A DNA stretch of 64,000 nt, taken from NCBI GenBank assembly GCA_037179515.1, contig JAXCGZ010007712.1:1-64000 (forward strand), in the 5' to 3' direction. Within the stretch, counting starts at the first letter, position 1. Each line of letters opens with the position of its first letter. A program made the translations under genes and the position numbers. Of this stretch, positions 17,508-31,414 are shown in pieces. Under the pieces are notes generated by a model that saw only the letters and a program-made list of their open reading frames with translations, made no database searches and was not told where the DNA came from. The DNA comes from Halocaridina rubra (taxonomy: Eukaryota; Arthropoda; Malacostraca; Decapoda; Atyidae).

Positions 17508-20331
17508 TTGTTATACACAAATGCTGATGGATTAGCTGGTAAGGCAGTAGAATTAAAAGATAGGATTCACAACAGTAAGGCAGATATAGTAGCAATTATA
17601 GAGACTAAGTTGAGCGAGGACATAAACAGTGTCACAGTTTTTCCTAAGGGCTTCAGAATATTAAGGGTTGAAAGATCTGAGAGGACTGGTGGAGGGATAG
17701 CACTGCTCATAAGTGAAAGGATTCAAGTCGAAGAAATAAACTTGGCTATAGATAGTGAGTTCAAGGAATTTCTTGTTGCTCGAATAAATACTGGGTCAGA
17801 GAGCATTATAATAACTGTTGTATATAACCCACCAAGGAACCAGAATAGGCTAGAAGTTTATGAGGAAAGTCATATAGGTACTATTGAAGTCATAAACTCA
17901 GTTGTTAACACGGCACGGGAGAGAAAATGTAGGATTTTAATTATGGGAGATTTTATTCATAAAGACATAGATTGGATAATTCTTGACCCACACAGTGGTG
18001 AGGACTCATTTGGGGCAAGATTCCTAGATTGCGTACAAGGGAATTTCCTACACAACATGTAATGGAACCAACGAGGGCCAGGGGTGGGGATGAGCCATCA
18101 CTACTTGATCTAGTATTCACAGATAATGTTTTGGATATTGAAAAAATTGAGTATGAACCACCAATTGGAAAGAGTGACCACTGTGTGTTGTTGATGGAGT
18201 ATATCATTGAAGATATTCTGCCTGAGAGTAGAGGCACTGAGGACATGAGGAGGATCTATCCGAAAGGAGATTACATCAAAATGAATGAGCTTTTTGCAGT
18301 TATTGACTGGAGAACCTTATTTTACAACAAATCTGTACAAGAAATGCATGACATCTTTTGTGAGAAATATGGGAAGATAGTAGATTGCTGCATACCTTTC
18401 ACCAAAGTAGGTGTAATTCATGCCAGAGAAAAATGGTTCGATAATGAGTGTAAAAGAGCTAAGGAATGGAGAGACAAATGCTGGAAAAGGTATAGGAGGA
18501 GAAAAAACATAAATGCCTGGCAAACCTACAAAAGAGCAAGAAATGACTACCTAAGTAAAAGAAGAGAGGCAGAGAGAGGCTATGAGAGGGACATCACCAG
18601 GAAGGCTAAAGAAAATCCCAAGCTTTTCCACAGCTTTATCAGAGGAAAACTGAAGGTAAAAGAACAGGTTTTTAGGCTAAAGAGAGAGGATGGAAGCATC
18701 ACTGAGACGGATGAAGAGATCTGCAAAAAATTGAACAAGGAGTTTCAGTCAGTATTTACAGTAGAAAATACCCCACCCCCTCAGATTGCAGAGATAGAAG
18801 CTCAAGGGCCGGTATTAGAGAACATCAACCTTACAGCCACAGAGGTATGCAGAGCGCTGATGGAGTTAGATGTTCATAAAGCTACAGGTCCTGATGACAT
18901 ATCCCCTCATGTACTTAGAAAATGCGCAAACTCAATATCAGTAGCACTAAGTATCATATTTAAAAAGTTACTGGAGTCAGGGGAGATTTCAAGATGCTGG
19001 AAACAAGCAAACGTGATACCTATCTTCAAAAAGGGGAGGAGGGATATGGCTCTGAACTATAGACCAGTTTCCTTGACCAGCATAGTTTGCAAAGTTATGG
19101 AGAAACTACTAAGGAAACATATCTCTCTTCACTTGGAATCCTTCAACATTTTGTCAGTGAGGCAACATGGCTTCAGAGAAGGTAGATCAACAGTAACAAA
19201 CTTATTAGAATTTTATGATGAGGTAAGCCGAATTTTACAGGAAAGAGAGGGCTGGGCAGATTGCATATTCCTAGACTTCCAGAAAGCGTTTGACACTGTT
19301 CCACATGGGAGACTTATTAGGAAACTGCAAGCAATGGCTAGAATAGGTGGAACTGTCTTGAAATGGATAAAAACTTACTTAGAAGGAAGGGAACAGAGAG
19401 TTAGAGTAAGACACTCAGTGTCTGAATGGAGAAGAGTTAGTAGTGGAGTTCCACAGGGTTCAGTTTTAGGGCCACTTTTGTTCCTTGTATATGTAAATGA
19501 CCTACCAGAGTCTGTAAATTCATTCATGAATATGTTTGCAGATGATGCAAAGATTGCGAAGAAAGTAAAAAACGAGAAAATGGTAGAGAACTTCAGGAGG
19601 ATCTAAATAGTCTGCATGAGTGGTCAGAAAAGTAGCTAATGAAATTCAATACTTCAAAATGTAAGGTAATGAGAACGGGTACAAGTGCAAAAAGGCCCAA
19701 GCTTGACTACTCAGTGGCTGGAGTACAACTTCAAGACAGAAAATGAGAGAGATCTAGGAGTAAACATACTGGCAGATTTGTCTCCAGAAATACATATAAA
19801 TGGCATAGTAAGGGCAGCATACGCATTCTTATCAAATGTAAGGGTAGCCGTCAGGCACATGGACAAGGAAATGTTCAGAAATATTTATGTAACCTATGTA
19901 AGGCCAAAACTCGAATATGCAGCCCCCTTTTGGAATCCACACTTGAAAAAGCACATAGCTAAGCTTGAAAAAGTTCAAAGACATGCCACGAAACTGGTGC
20001 CAGAAATACGCAATCTCAGTTATGATGAGAGGCTGAGGGATTAGACTTACCATCACTCGAAGCTAGAAGATTGAGGGGGGATATGGTGACAGTCTTTAAA
20101 TTCCTTCATGGTTATGATAGAGTGGATAGGGATCGATATTTTGATATGGCTGGCTCTAGACCTAGAGGTAATAGTTTGAAGCTTCGTAAGAAGACTTCTT
20201 TGCAGGATGTAAGGAAATACTTTTTCAGTGTAAGAGTAGTTGATAATTGGAATTCGCTAAGCGAGGAGGTAGTTAATGCTATCTCAATCCATAGTTTTAA
20301 GGACAGGTATGATAAGTATCACGAAGTCTAA
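17508..20331 (+). pseudogene. LINE-A ORF2: endonuclease and reverse transcriptase (frameshifted)
   Basis: The first frame, 17508-18062, is an APE-type endonuclease: YTNADGL at the start, IIETKL with the catalytic Glu, VVYNPPRN, then GDFIHKDIDW. The Asn expected after GDF is Ile here, though the copy at 34 kb has GDFNHK. After a frameshift, 18029-19606 carries the end of the domain (PIGKSDHCVLL, with the catalytic Asp-His), a basic linker and the RT. RT landmarks are NYRPVSLTS, RQHGFREGRST, motif A FLDFQKAFDTVPHG, motif B GVPQGSVLGP and motif C FADDAK. A stop at 19606 cuts the thumb. The C-terminal region resumes at 19685-20044 and 20071-20331 (NIYVTYVRPKLEYAAPFWNP, LRKKTSLQDVRKYFFSVRVV). At least four lesions make it inactive. 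Confidence 0.93.
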
Positions 20332-20401
20332 AATGGAACCGATCAGGAGACGGGAAGACACGAGCTTTGGGCTCTTTCCCGTAAACACAATTAGGTAAGT
20401 A

Positions 20402-21635
20402 CTGTAGTTATATATACTGTAGAGTATTTACAAAAGTAATTCTTCTCCTACAGTAATCATTACATACAAATTGTTTAGCAGCAATATATACCTAACACAT
20501 CTACATTTATTTAACATTCCATGGCAATCATACGTTTTAAAAAAATTCAATATATGCCAATCTCAGAGAATATCTAGCCAATTCTAAAAAAGTACAAACT
20601 ATGTAATATTAATCTTAAAAAACTTCTAAATATCTTAATGATTAGGAATTTACATTAACTTTCATTATCTTCTCATTCTACATGCAGTGTTCCATACACT
20701 TTACCTAGTACATCTATTCACAGTATATTGTATCATCAATAGCTTTAAATGTAATTCTATATCTTGCTGAGGGTACCCACAACTGTAACAAAAAAAGCAA
20801 TGTATTACAGCTTCATCATATCCAACCCATCCTCATCTATACTATCGTTTGCTTTGCAACAGGACAAGCTATTAAGGTAGGAAGAGTTCTTAAACCCTTT
20901 TTGGATCCAATGTGATATCTTTTTGCAACCTACAGAAAACACAAGAATCAAATTCAATCTCTCCTCAACAAGGTTTCCTCATATATCATGAAAGTACGAC
21001 AAACAACGTCTCATATTCTCATGAATACTAAATAAATCCAAACCTTGAAAACATACCAAAACATTTTGAGGAAAACATTATCTTCTTTAAAAAAAGGATC
21101 CCCGATCCCTGGAACATATAAACTGTATAAAGAATGCGAAAATAAAAATCTGCTTATTAAATGTACAATACCCCTTTACAGAAATTAAGAACTACTATAA
21201 ATAAATGTCTTGACTGATGTAGAATGTCGACTGTATATAGTTTTCTCAAGTAAACTCTCTGGAGCCATCTGAAAAATATTACCAAATTATTTTTTTATTC
21301 TATATACATCTCAATGGAATGAAATTTTATGAATTAAAATATATTAAAGTATTATATAAAAAATAAATAAAAAAACTGTCTTAATGTCATTTTTGTTTCT
21401 TTTCAAAATCTTTTTTTCTTCATTTGATGCCTTATACTGTGGAAACCAACAGGGCGGAAAAAAAAGGGAAGGCAACAACACACCTCATAACCTGCTCCTC
21501 CTCATCCCTTCTTTCAGCTGTCCTGTGACAAGAAAAAACAAAGGTTGGGATTGCCAATCCTTCCTCTCCCGAACTCTTTTAGCCAACACTTAATGACATG
21601 CAGTGTTTACAGGAGCGGAATTTTTTCTCATGAGT
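20402..21635. other. No gene recognised
   Basis: AT-rich sequence between two LINEs. No recognisable coding frame, RNA gene or repeat match inside the window. Confidence 0.4.
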
Positions 21636-21639
21636 TTTC

Positions 21640-24500
21640 CACCTCAAATAATTCCTACATCTTACACAGCTGGTCATTGTAAGTTGCCTGGCCAAACAAC
21701 CCTAAGTCCCTAAAGAAGGCCACTGCTGATCCCTGGCTTTCTCACAGAGCTCTCAGGGAAAATAAGTTGAGATGTTTTCGTATGTGGTTGAAGATAGTGT
21801 AGTCTTCCATAAATGCTTGATTGTATGCAGTGATGTGTTACATCCAGGACAGAAGGACTGGGTGGTGCCCATATCACATCCCGGCTAGGTGTACTGTCTT
21901 CATGGAAAAGGAAGGATTCGGAGGGATTAATGTCAGGTGTTTGTGGGTGCTCTGCCATGTAGTGTAGTGGATGGAGTTGGTTTATGGAGTAGCAGCAAAT
22001 ATTTGTGTGCTTCTCATGTCCAGACGGTCTTCAATTTTGAAGACTTTGGTTTCTTGGTGTAAGTGTTGTAGCAGTGCAGCCTGTAAATATCTTGTGTTTT
22101 GTTTTGCATAGTCTGTAGGGTGTTGTGGTGTGCTTTAGTGAGGTTGAAAGTCCAATAGTGGCTTGCATATTCCATCACTAGGCGTATATAATATTTGTAT
22201 GCTGTTGCTGTAGTTACTATGTTGCGTCCGAATATTGCATGGGCAAGTGATATGAAGACATTAAATCTTGGTGTAAGTTTGTTTTTGATGTACGTAATAT
22301 GTTTAAATAACAATGGTGCATTGTATGGGATACCAAAGATTTTAGAAGAGTGTGTATGTGTGCTAAGGGTATGTTGTTTATGTTGAGGTGTGGAAGGTTG
22401 CAGTGTTATGTACCACAGTTTGAGAGAGCAACTGTGGATTTGGCTGGGTATTACTGAAGTCTGTTTGTGGTGAACCATTCATGTAGGGTGTTGAAGTTGG
22501 GCTGGAGGAAGTCTGAAGGTGTGTTTATAGTTTGATGTGTACTTTTGAGTCTCATGTTGTCTGTGTACGAAGCTGTATACTTGGGGTGAATGTGAGGTGA
22601 GTAGATTATGCATGTAGCTGCCTGGAAGGTAGTTGGCCACGCATCTGTTTGTGTTAATGTGCGTATTTGTGTTCTATTATATATCTATTAGGTTATGGTG
22701 GGGGATGGTATCAAAGGCTCTACTTATGTTTAATATGATGAGAAGCATCCTATGGTGTGGCTTACCTGCAATGATGCCATAAAAAATTCTTTGTGTCAGG
22801 TCTGTAAGAGGGATGTTTGTAGTGTAATGCTCTGAAGCCATGCTGTGACAGGGCTAAGAGAATGTGAGGAGTAATTTGTTAAAGTATTAGTCGTTCAGCG
22901 ACTTTGGAGGGAGTACATATTAGTGTAATGGGATGATGTAGGGGTTTTATTGGGTTTGAAGATTGTGATAATGACACCAAGCCTCCAGATGTTGGGTATT
23001 GTGTTGAGTAAGCATATGTAGTATGACATGTTAGTGAGTGCTTGTATGTCTCGTGATTCTAGGTGTCTAAGATGCATGTTGCTTATACTGTCAGGGTCAA
23101 AGGCAGATAAATGCCTGAGATTGTAGATGATATGCTTTGTCTGATGGTTGGTGAAAGATGTATAGCATGGGTCAGTAGTGAACTGTCTCATACGTCTGAT
23201 GATGCATTGGCTGTCACAGTGGGAATGACGATGACTGACATAAAAGAAATGGTTGATGAGGGTATATGGCTGTTGTTTGTGTGAAGTGTATGGTGTCTGT
23301 TGCTGAGATGGCAGCATACGATTTAGCTGTATTCCTGTTGGATAATGTAATATGGTTTAAAAGTTAGCACAGTTTGTTGTTTATTTTGTGATCAAACATT
23401 TGTAGGTAACAATTCCCCTCTAAGATCTGTTGTTCTAGTAAGTTATGCGCTGGCTTTGCATTTGTGATTCGTGAAGTCGGCAGATCGAGCCTCGTCCAGG
23501 CAAGAGTTTAAGCTATTTACTTGGGAGGTTACTACTGTGGCTGGACACCACAGTAGGGGATTGGGGCTTGCAATGGCTGACGCCCGCCAGAACAGGGCCG
23601 ACACTCCTGATAGGAGGGCTAAAACCCAGCAAACTTTAACTTTGACTTTAAATGCTTGTATTTGTTATGTAGCGTCCTGTGTGTGGGGTATTGGAGAGTG
23701 TTTTTATGTGTTGTGTCATCTGATGAGGTCTTGAATGTCCGGGGTGAAATTGAAGTTATGTGTGTTTCTGCTATCTCTACGGATATATTTTTTTTTCTGC
23801 ATTTTGAATAACTGTATTGTACTAAAGGAGTGTGCAGTTTCCGTTTATGTTTGTGATGGGAGTACTGTTTAGAGTTTTGAATTGTTGTTGTTCTGTTTCA
23901 ATATTGAAAGCTTTCCAACTGGTTCTCTAGTGAGTGTCTTTGTGGACAGCAGGAGTGGGTCTTTGTCTTAGTAGTGATGAAGAGCCTGAGGTTTTGACCA
24001 CCCTCAATGAAGTTGTGGGGGCAAAATTTTGTGAACAGAAGGTGATGTCTGAAGATAAGAAGAAGGATTGGTGGCGAATATGTGTGCTAATTAATGTTAT
24101 ATTTAATGAAAAGGTTATCTGTCAAGTATTGTATTACCAGCCCTTTGTTCATGTGGGCATTATCAACAACTTATGCAGCCATTTTGTCGCCGAAGTCAAC
24201 ACCCAGCATGATGTTTAGTGATGGGGACATACAGAAATTGTGGAGAGTGGATGTTTGGTAGGGTGGGGTATGTATTCATGATAATGGTGTCTATGTTGCA
24301 AGTGTGTACTTTAATTGATTATACTTCTGTCATAATGTCGCGAGGAGTGGAGGGATTTTGTATGTGCACCAGTGTCTATGAACTCAATGGATTTGTGTAC
24401 CAGGGTGATATGACCATCATCAGCACCATAAATGTGTGATTTCTTTTTTATTGGTGTTAATGCCATCTATGCTAAATTGTAGAAAATTGGTGTTGTGTGC
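21640..24500 (-). pseudogene. Jockey-like LINE (LINE-C), heavily decayed
   Basis: Minus-strand ORF2 relic in Thr/His/Pro-rich style. A start-like LQFSIDGINTNKKE lies at about 24460. The RT entry (LSAFDPDSISNMHLRHLESR, IPNIWRLGVIITIFKPNK) lies at about 22930-23130. Motif A reads LNISRAFDTIPHH at about 22700, with Asp changed to Asn. Motif C reads YTDNM at about 22570, where YADD is expected. LHEWFTTNRL and MEYASHYWTFNLTKAHHNTLQTMQNK follow, and the C-terminal part reaches about 21700. Both catalytic motifs are mutated and stops are frequent, so it is inactive. A less AT-rich piece at about 23455-23650 interrupts the order and may be an insertion. The 5' boundary is uncertain; a His/Pro-rich relic of ORF1 may extend to about 24750. 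Confidence 0.75.
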
Positions 24501-24871
24501 AGTGTGTATTGGGTGTTGTAGTAGGGGGGTTAGGAGGGTTGTGGGGAAGAAGGAGGCATAAGAAGAAGGTCATGGTGATGATGATGATGGCTGAGGTAAG
24601 GGTTAGGGTGTTGGTGATGTTGATAGTTATTGGAAGGATTGTTAGATTGAGATAGGATGTGGAAGGAGAAGAGGATCGGCTTGAAGTTGGGTGTACGGAA
24701 TATTGCGAGCAGATCCCAGTTTATGGATAATGTTTAATGTTAGCAAGTGTTGATAATGGTCGATTTTCTGCTCGCAGAAAACTGAACTATTAATGCGTTG
24801 ATTCGAAGTAACAAACATAGTGCATGTTGGACATATGCATTAGCAGTTGGGACGTTGGTTGCTCTCAGTGT

Positions 24872-26264
24872 CTTCCAAGATGCTGGAAACAAGAGACCGT
24901 GGTACCTATTTTCAAAAGGGGAAGGAGGGATACAGCTCTAAGCTATAGGCCTGTTTCCTTGACCAGCATAGATTGCAAAATTATAGAGAAACTACTAAGA
25001 AGACACATCTCTCTTCACTTGGAATACTTCAACTTTTTGTCAGTGAGATAACAAGGTTTCAAAGAAGGTAGGTCAACAATAACGAACTTATTAGAATTTT
25101 ATGAAAAGGTAAGCCGATCTTTCAGGAAAGAGAGGGCTGGGTAGATTGCATAGTTTTAGAATTCCAGAAAGCATTTGATACGGTCACATATGGGAGACTT
25201 ATTAAAAAGCTCCAAGTAATGGCGAAAATGGTGGAAATGTCTTGGCATGGATAAAAACTTATTTAGAAGGAAGGGAACAGAGGGTTTGGGTAAGACACTC
25301 AGTGTCTACATGGAGAAGGTTTAGTAATGGGGTTTCACAGGGTTCAGTTTTAGGGCAACTTTTGCTCCTTGTATATGTAAATTACCTATCAGAGTCGGTA
25401 AATTCAGTCATGAATATGATTGCAGATGATGCAAAGATTGTGAGGAAAATAAGAAATGAGAACAATGGTAGAGAACTTAAGGAAGACCTACATAGTCTAC
25501 ATGAGTAGTCAGAAAAGTGGCTAATGAGTTTCAATACTTCTAAATGTAAGGCAATGAGAATGTGTACAAGTGTGAGAAGGCCCAAGATTGAATACTCAAC
25601 AGCATGAGTAGAACTTCAAGAGATGGAGAATGAGAGAGATGTGGAAATAAACAAACTGGCAAATTTGTCTCCAGAAATTTATATAAATATAGTTAGGGCA
25701 GCATATGCTTTATTAGCAAATGTAAGGGTAGTCTTCAGGCACATAGACAAGGAAATGTTCAGGAATATTTATATAACTTATATGAGGCCAAAGCTTGAAT
25801 ATGAAGCTCCGTTTTGGAGTCCACACTTGAAAAAGCACGCAGTTAAGCTGGAAAAAGTTCAAAGGCATGCCACGCAAATGGTGGCATTAATATGCAATCT
25901 TAGTTATGATGAGAGGCTGAGGGAATTATATTTACTATTACTCAAAGCTAAAAGAATGAGGGAGATATGGTAACGGTTTTTAAATTATTTCATGATTATG
26001 ACAGATTGGATAGGGATCGATATTTTAATATGGCTGGCACTGGAACTAGAGGTCGTAGTTTAAAGCTTCGTAAGAAAACTTCTTTGAAGGATGTAAGGAA
26101 GTACTTTTTTAATGTAAGGATAGTTGATGATTGGATTCACTAAGAGAGGAGGTAGTTAATACTAACTCAATCCATAGTTTTAAGGATAAGTATGATAAGT
26201 ATCACTAAGTACAAATATGGAACCGAGCATGGGGTCTTTCCCGAAAGCACAATTAGGTAATTAC
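24872..26264 (+). mobile_element. LINE-A copy A3, 5'-truncated
   Basis: It starts abruptly within the RT fingers (RCWKQETVVPIFKRGRRD). Readable motifs are YRPVSLTSIDCK, GVSQGSVLGQ (motif B), a DD pair at about 25425, the thumb and the C-terminal KLEKVQRHATQM. It ends in CACAATTAGGTAATTAC. Several stops and frameshifts split it into pieces (24824-25051, 25242-25508, 25623-25973). It is more decayed than copy A2. Confidence 0.9.
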
Positions 26265-26335
26265 TAGAATTATTCAATCCAGAAGCCTCTGATATTTGTT
26301 ATTTGTGGCCATTGTACTAGCTTCAGCAGGATATG

Positions 26336-26381
<46 letters not shown>

Positions 26382-27164
26382 TTTGAATATATTCACCTAA
26401 ATTATATGTAACCCAGCTTATACAGGACACAAAAAAGGCTATAACAATGAATCACAAATTAGCAGGAAAAGGCAAAAAAAATTTGCAGAATTCATGAGTC
26501 AGCAAAACGCTGTTTGCAAGGGCTCCAGTACAAAAAAAAAAAAATCAACAACTGAAGAGAGCAATCAAACCATTACTAGCTACAGGACAGACATTGTCAC
26601 CCTCATCGAGGAATTAAGATACTGTTGTATCACTGACTACACAAATCTAATTTTACATTACTTGAACCTGTAGAGATGATGTCACTATTTCCATCTTCTC
26701 AGCAAAGACAAGCTGTAATGGGTACCAATAAGTGCAGAACTTGGAATAATCGGAGTAAGAAATAAGTATGGTATCCATCAAACCAGTAAAGCGCAAGGTC
26801 CACTTCTAACAATAATAGCCAGTAACAAGTGTACATATCTCCTGTAAAGATGGGAATTTTTAAGATATCTATAAACAACAAAGTACTCAAGATTCAACAA
26901 AGCTGCTAAACAAACGTATATACATGTGTAGTGCATGTTAAACTAGCTTGCTACCTACTACTGTACCCAGATCCATTTTAACTTTAACAGAAAGACACAA
27001 TTTTGAGGTTTAGCTTTCAAGGGTGATGAAAGATAAAACTGAACCTTATACATTACATTGTTCATTCAGTGAAAACAGTCTTAAACTACTGGATTGCTAA
27101 GTGATTAATATCATGGTTCCTAAGAAAGAGGTATTTCTTATGCCTCTATAAGCCTTTAGTCCGT
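26265..27164. other. No gene; contains a 41-bp poly(A) run
   Basis: No coding sequence recognised. A pure A run at about 26338-26378 could be the tail of a retroposed sequence whose body I do not recognise, or a simple homopolymer. Confidence 0.5.
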
Positions 27165-28560
27165 AAAACTTCTCCATTTATGGACTTGGAGAAAGTGTAT
27201 GACAGGGAAGATAGAGAGGGGTTGTGGAGTGTGTTGCGACTGTATGGAATAAGTGGAAGTTTGCTGAATGCAGTGTAAAGCTTTAACATGAATAGTAGAG
27301 CGTGTGTGAGAGTTGGGAATGCTATGAGTGATTGGTTTGAGGTGAATGTAGGATTACGTCAAGGTTGTGTAATGTCGCTATGGTTGCTTAATGTGTATAT
27401 GGATGGAGTGGTAAGGGAAGTAAATGAAAGAGTATTAGACAGAGGCTTGGAACTAGTGGGTGAGGATGGATGGTTGTGGAAATTGAATCAGCTGCTATTT
27501 GCAGATGATACTGTGCTGGTGGCTGATACTGAGAATAAACTGAATCATTTGGTGACAGAGTTTGTTAGTGTGTATGAAAGAAGGAAGTTGCGGGTGAATA
27601 TTGGTAAAAGTAAAGTCATGAGATGCACGAGTAGTGTTAATGTTGGCTGACTGAATGGAGAGTTGCTTGAAGAAGTAAAGAATTTTAAATATCTGGGGTT
27701 GCATGTATCAAAGAGTGGATTATTGGATGTAGAGGTAAATCACTGAGTGAAGGAAGCAAGTAAATGTCTAGGTGGGTTGAAAAGAGTAATGAGAAATAGA
27801 TATTTGGGAATGAATGTAAATATATAAAGGTGTGATTGTACCGACAGCATTGTATGAAACAGACTTGGAATGCAAGAGAGAATGAAAGGAAAAAGTTGAA
27901 TGTAATGGAAATGAGGTGTTTGAGAAGTATGATTGGTGTATCTAGAATGGATAAAGTAAGAAATGAGGATGTCAGGCAAAGAACAGGTGTTGGAATGAAG
28001 CTGTCGGATAGGTTAGATCAGGGAGTGTTGAGTTGGTTTGGACACATGGAAAGTATGAGTGATGAACGAATAGTGAAGAGTGTGGAGTGCAGAAGTGACT
28101 GCAGTTAGGTCAAGAGGGAGACCTAGAATGAGACGGATGGATGGCGTGAAAAGAGCACTGAATGCACGTGGAATGTCAGTGGAACAGGGAAGAGTGCGTG
28201 CAAGAGATAGGAATGAGTGGAGGAAGATTGTGCATAGATGACACTGGCCAAAGAGATTTCTCGAACCTGCTAGCTTAGTGAACTCTGATGGACGGGTGTG
28301 AGGGGAGTTGCCATGTGATGAAGCAGTGGGAGTAAACCAGCTGCGGCTGTCTGGCCTCATTGTAGAGTATCATTGCTCGCCTACCTTGTGGGTGACTCAA
28401 GCAGGGTGGAAGGGGGGGGGGAGATGTGGCAGTCCTTTATCCCCAAGGAACTGAGAGGAGTGGTTGAAGTATATGTGGATCGTGGTGAATGCATGTTTCT
28501 TGGCATGGCCACCCCCATTACAAGGGGAAATGAGGCATGTATATATGTATATGAAATAAA
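27165..28560 (+). pseudogene. LINE-B copy B1, RTE-like reverse transcriptase (3' part)
   Basis: 5'-truncated retrotransposon. Motif A is FMDLEKVYDRED, then LWSVLRLYGI, NSRACVRVG, motif B GLRQGCVMS and motif C LLFADDTVLVAD (open frame 27288-27650). After several stops the C-terminal part (NVMEMRCLRSMIGVSRMDKVRNE, VLSWFGHMESM) is readable at about 27890-28108. That C-terminal Trp-Phe-Gly-His signature is common in RTE-type and related LINEs; the clade is tentative. The 3' UTR of about 400 bp is shared with copies at 43905-44222 and 52397-53735 and ends in a TATG-rich tail near 28550. Confidence 0.85.
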
Positions 28561-28585
28561 GTTAGTATGCCTACACATTAGCCTG

Positions 28586-28890
28586 TAGTAGGTTGGTCCA
28601 TGGCACCAGCCGCCCGTTGTGATACTAACTGAAGGCCTACTGAATTTATATAAGACTGGTCAAGATAGCTCCACTGGTAATCCTTCACCTACAGTTCTTT
28701 ACTTATGCCTAAATCTATGCCATAGCGTATTTGTTACACATCTCTTACTATTATTTCACATATGACACGTCACTACACTTCCCATCTCTGTATCTCTTTG
28801 CTTTCTTTCTCATCTTTCTTGTCTGCTTGACACACGAGACCGATGATGAGGATTATCGTTTTTTAAGTCCCGGTGTCACACTCAAAAAAG
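28586..28890. repeat. Dispersed repeat fragment plus MITE fragment
   Basis: The right part, about 28740-28890, resembles the right arm of the 980-bp MITE, matching 13671-13790 in order (CACATCT..., CATTACACTCTCCATCTCTG-like, TCCTGGTGTCACA-like), so it is an old fragment of that family. The left part (GGTTGGTCCATGGCACCAGCC) looks like a separate repeat with no other copy in the window. Confidence 0.5.
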
Positions 28891-28899
28891 TGAGGTTGT

Positions 28900-30430
28900 A
28901 ACCAATTTCCCATTACCTATAAGTTTTGACGAGCTTTGTAGCACTATCTAACATGTAAGACATCACATTCAACATCTGTATAGAATGTGTAAAAATGAAG
29001 TTGATATAGTATATTACACCCTTAAAAGTACTTTAGGTAATTCAAGAGGAAAACTACTTGAAAGGGCGCTAAACTGGTCCATTCTCCTCATTGCACTCCA
29101 ATAAAGACTATCAATTCTGGTACATTTATGCACAACCCAATTCAGGAAACTGTGCCGGTTTTAATTATATATTTCTATTATTAAAAAAAAAAACTTTACT
29201 GTAAAGAATTATTGTTATGCCACTAGCTTTGAGGTAAGATGCATACATTCAATACTTTAAAACTGATACAAATGGATTATATGCTGTGCAGAAAGCTTGA
29301 GGACACAAAACAATACGAAAAAAAAATATTACAAGCATTCCACGACTGAAAATAAAGTGGAATACTATTATAAAAAATAGTAAAGAACAGCATACTTATA
29401 GTCAATTAGTGAAGCTTAAGCTTTTATCTCTTCATGGAAGCCTCCTGTCAATGTTACAACATCTTATTACCAGCAACTTATAACAGATTCCGGATCCTGA
29501 AAAAGATTAAAACGTATTAGCTTTAAAGGCATCTTAAGGCTATCTAGCAAAACTTAATTTATCAGAAGTTTGAAAAAAATTTAAAAAGGATGAAAAATAA
29601 GTTTATAATGTCAACTAAATGGTTATTTTTAGACGAATTTGTATACAACTAACCGTCACAAGTAAGTTAAATAATAACTTTTACTTTAGAATATATTAAA
29701 AAGAGGTTGTATACACAGAAGCGAAAAATATCAAGAGAAAGCTACAGATTTTTTTTATCGCTTATAATTAAGAGCCATAAATCACTTATAACAAACGAAG
29801 AACCTTCAACGCAGACACATGAATATCCTTTGAGTATATAAATGCACGGCCCAAATGCACTTTGTATAATGATGAGAGGACATCATGAATTCAACAATAT
29901 CTGTAATTGTCTCATGGTAATTTTGGTAGCCAAACTACATAATGGCATCATGTGGGCATACGTCATTTTATAACTCACAAAATAATATACAGCCAGAGAA
30001 CAAATAAACTATGGAGGAAACATGTGATGTCACAAGGGAGTGAAAACTGTTAAGAAGTCAAATGGATAATAGAGGTTCACAAGAAGTTTTCCAGGGATAC
30101 TTAGATGGCTCACAAAAAAGTATTGTAAACAGAAATTCATTCTAAATTGTTTGTGATGTCGCTGCTACTGATTCATATAGTCAATAAATTATTTTTTTTT
30201 TATATCCAATCCAGTACCATTGTACTGTATACTGAACTAATTTAACTATATTACAGATAAATGGGGGTATGCATACATGGTTTAATACCTAAGGGGGGTA
30301 CTTAATGGGAAAAAGTTTGAGAACCGAACCCCTATTTTAAGAGAAAGGGACTCCTAAGTGTGCAAAGCACTATAATTTGAGGAAAATGAAGCTTTACGTT
30401 CACATTTTAAATTTCATCAAGTATTTCACT
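28900..30430. other. No gene recognised
   Basis: AT-rich DNA with short homopolymers. I see no coding exon, repeat copy or RNA gene. Confidence 0.4.
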
Positions 30431-30681
30431 GAATGTAGAGAAGCGAGAGAGAGAGAGAGAATTATTATTTATTTTATTAATTTATTGCGCCAAGGCGTCA
30501 GACATTACATGAATCCATACAAATAATGCTTCAAATGGATACACAACCAAGAATAGAACATAGTTTACAGGGAGGTGTACACATTGATAAAACATTGCTG
30601 CATACTAACACACAACTCACAGTATAGCAGCACAGAGTACATTATATACAAAAGTAAAGCTCAGAGAAACACAGAACACAC

Positions 30682-30859
<178 letters not shown>

Positions 30860-31003
30860 TCAAAGTCAAAAACTTTATTCCATAAAAAATGGCTATTACA
30901 TGATAATTAATCTAATTACAAATTACAATGTAAAATGTCAAAATAAAACAAATGAAATTTGCAAAGCACAAAATCAGAATATTTACACATTAAAATAGGC
31001 ATA

Positions 31004-31129
<126 letters not shown>

Positions 31130-31198
31130 CTCCATAGAACAGTAATGTAAACAATAATGAAAAATAATAATAACAATAATAATAATAATACCCTATAT

Positions 31199-31385
31199 CT
31201 ATACGCATGAGCCATTTCCCCTAATAAAGGGAGTGGCTGAGACAAGACAAAATACTCCGACTCTCTGGCAAGAGAAAATGCAGAGGAGGGGATTCCCAGT
31301 CCCCTCGCTCCACCTCATTCAGTCGACTCTTACGACACGCAGGGGAACACGGAGGAAATATTCTAGCCCCTCTCCCTCAGGGGGT
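31199..31385 (+). repeat. 185-bp dispersed repeat, copy 1
   Basis: Contains GAGGGGATTCCCAGTCCCCT, then CAGTCGACTCTTACGACACG, CAGGGGAACACGGAG and TCTAGCCCC. The same sequence in the same orientation is at 61063-61250 at roughly 85-90% identity. The CTCTTACGACA core resembles conserved 3' regions of arthropod LINEs and SINEs that I recall, but the parent family is not established here. Confidence 0.8.
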
Positions 31386-31388
31386 TGT

Positions 31389-31414
31389 AATAATAATAAT
31401 AATAATAATAATAA
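31389..31414. repeat. (AAT)n microsatellite
   Basis: Short AAT array directly after the 185-bp dispersed repeat. Confidence 0.9.

Noticed and set aside
17508..19606. A host gene for a reverse-transcriptase-like protein
   Set aside because: Domain order, shared 3' terminus and seven other copies in the window show it is a LINE, and it is frameshifted.
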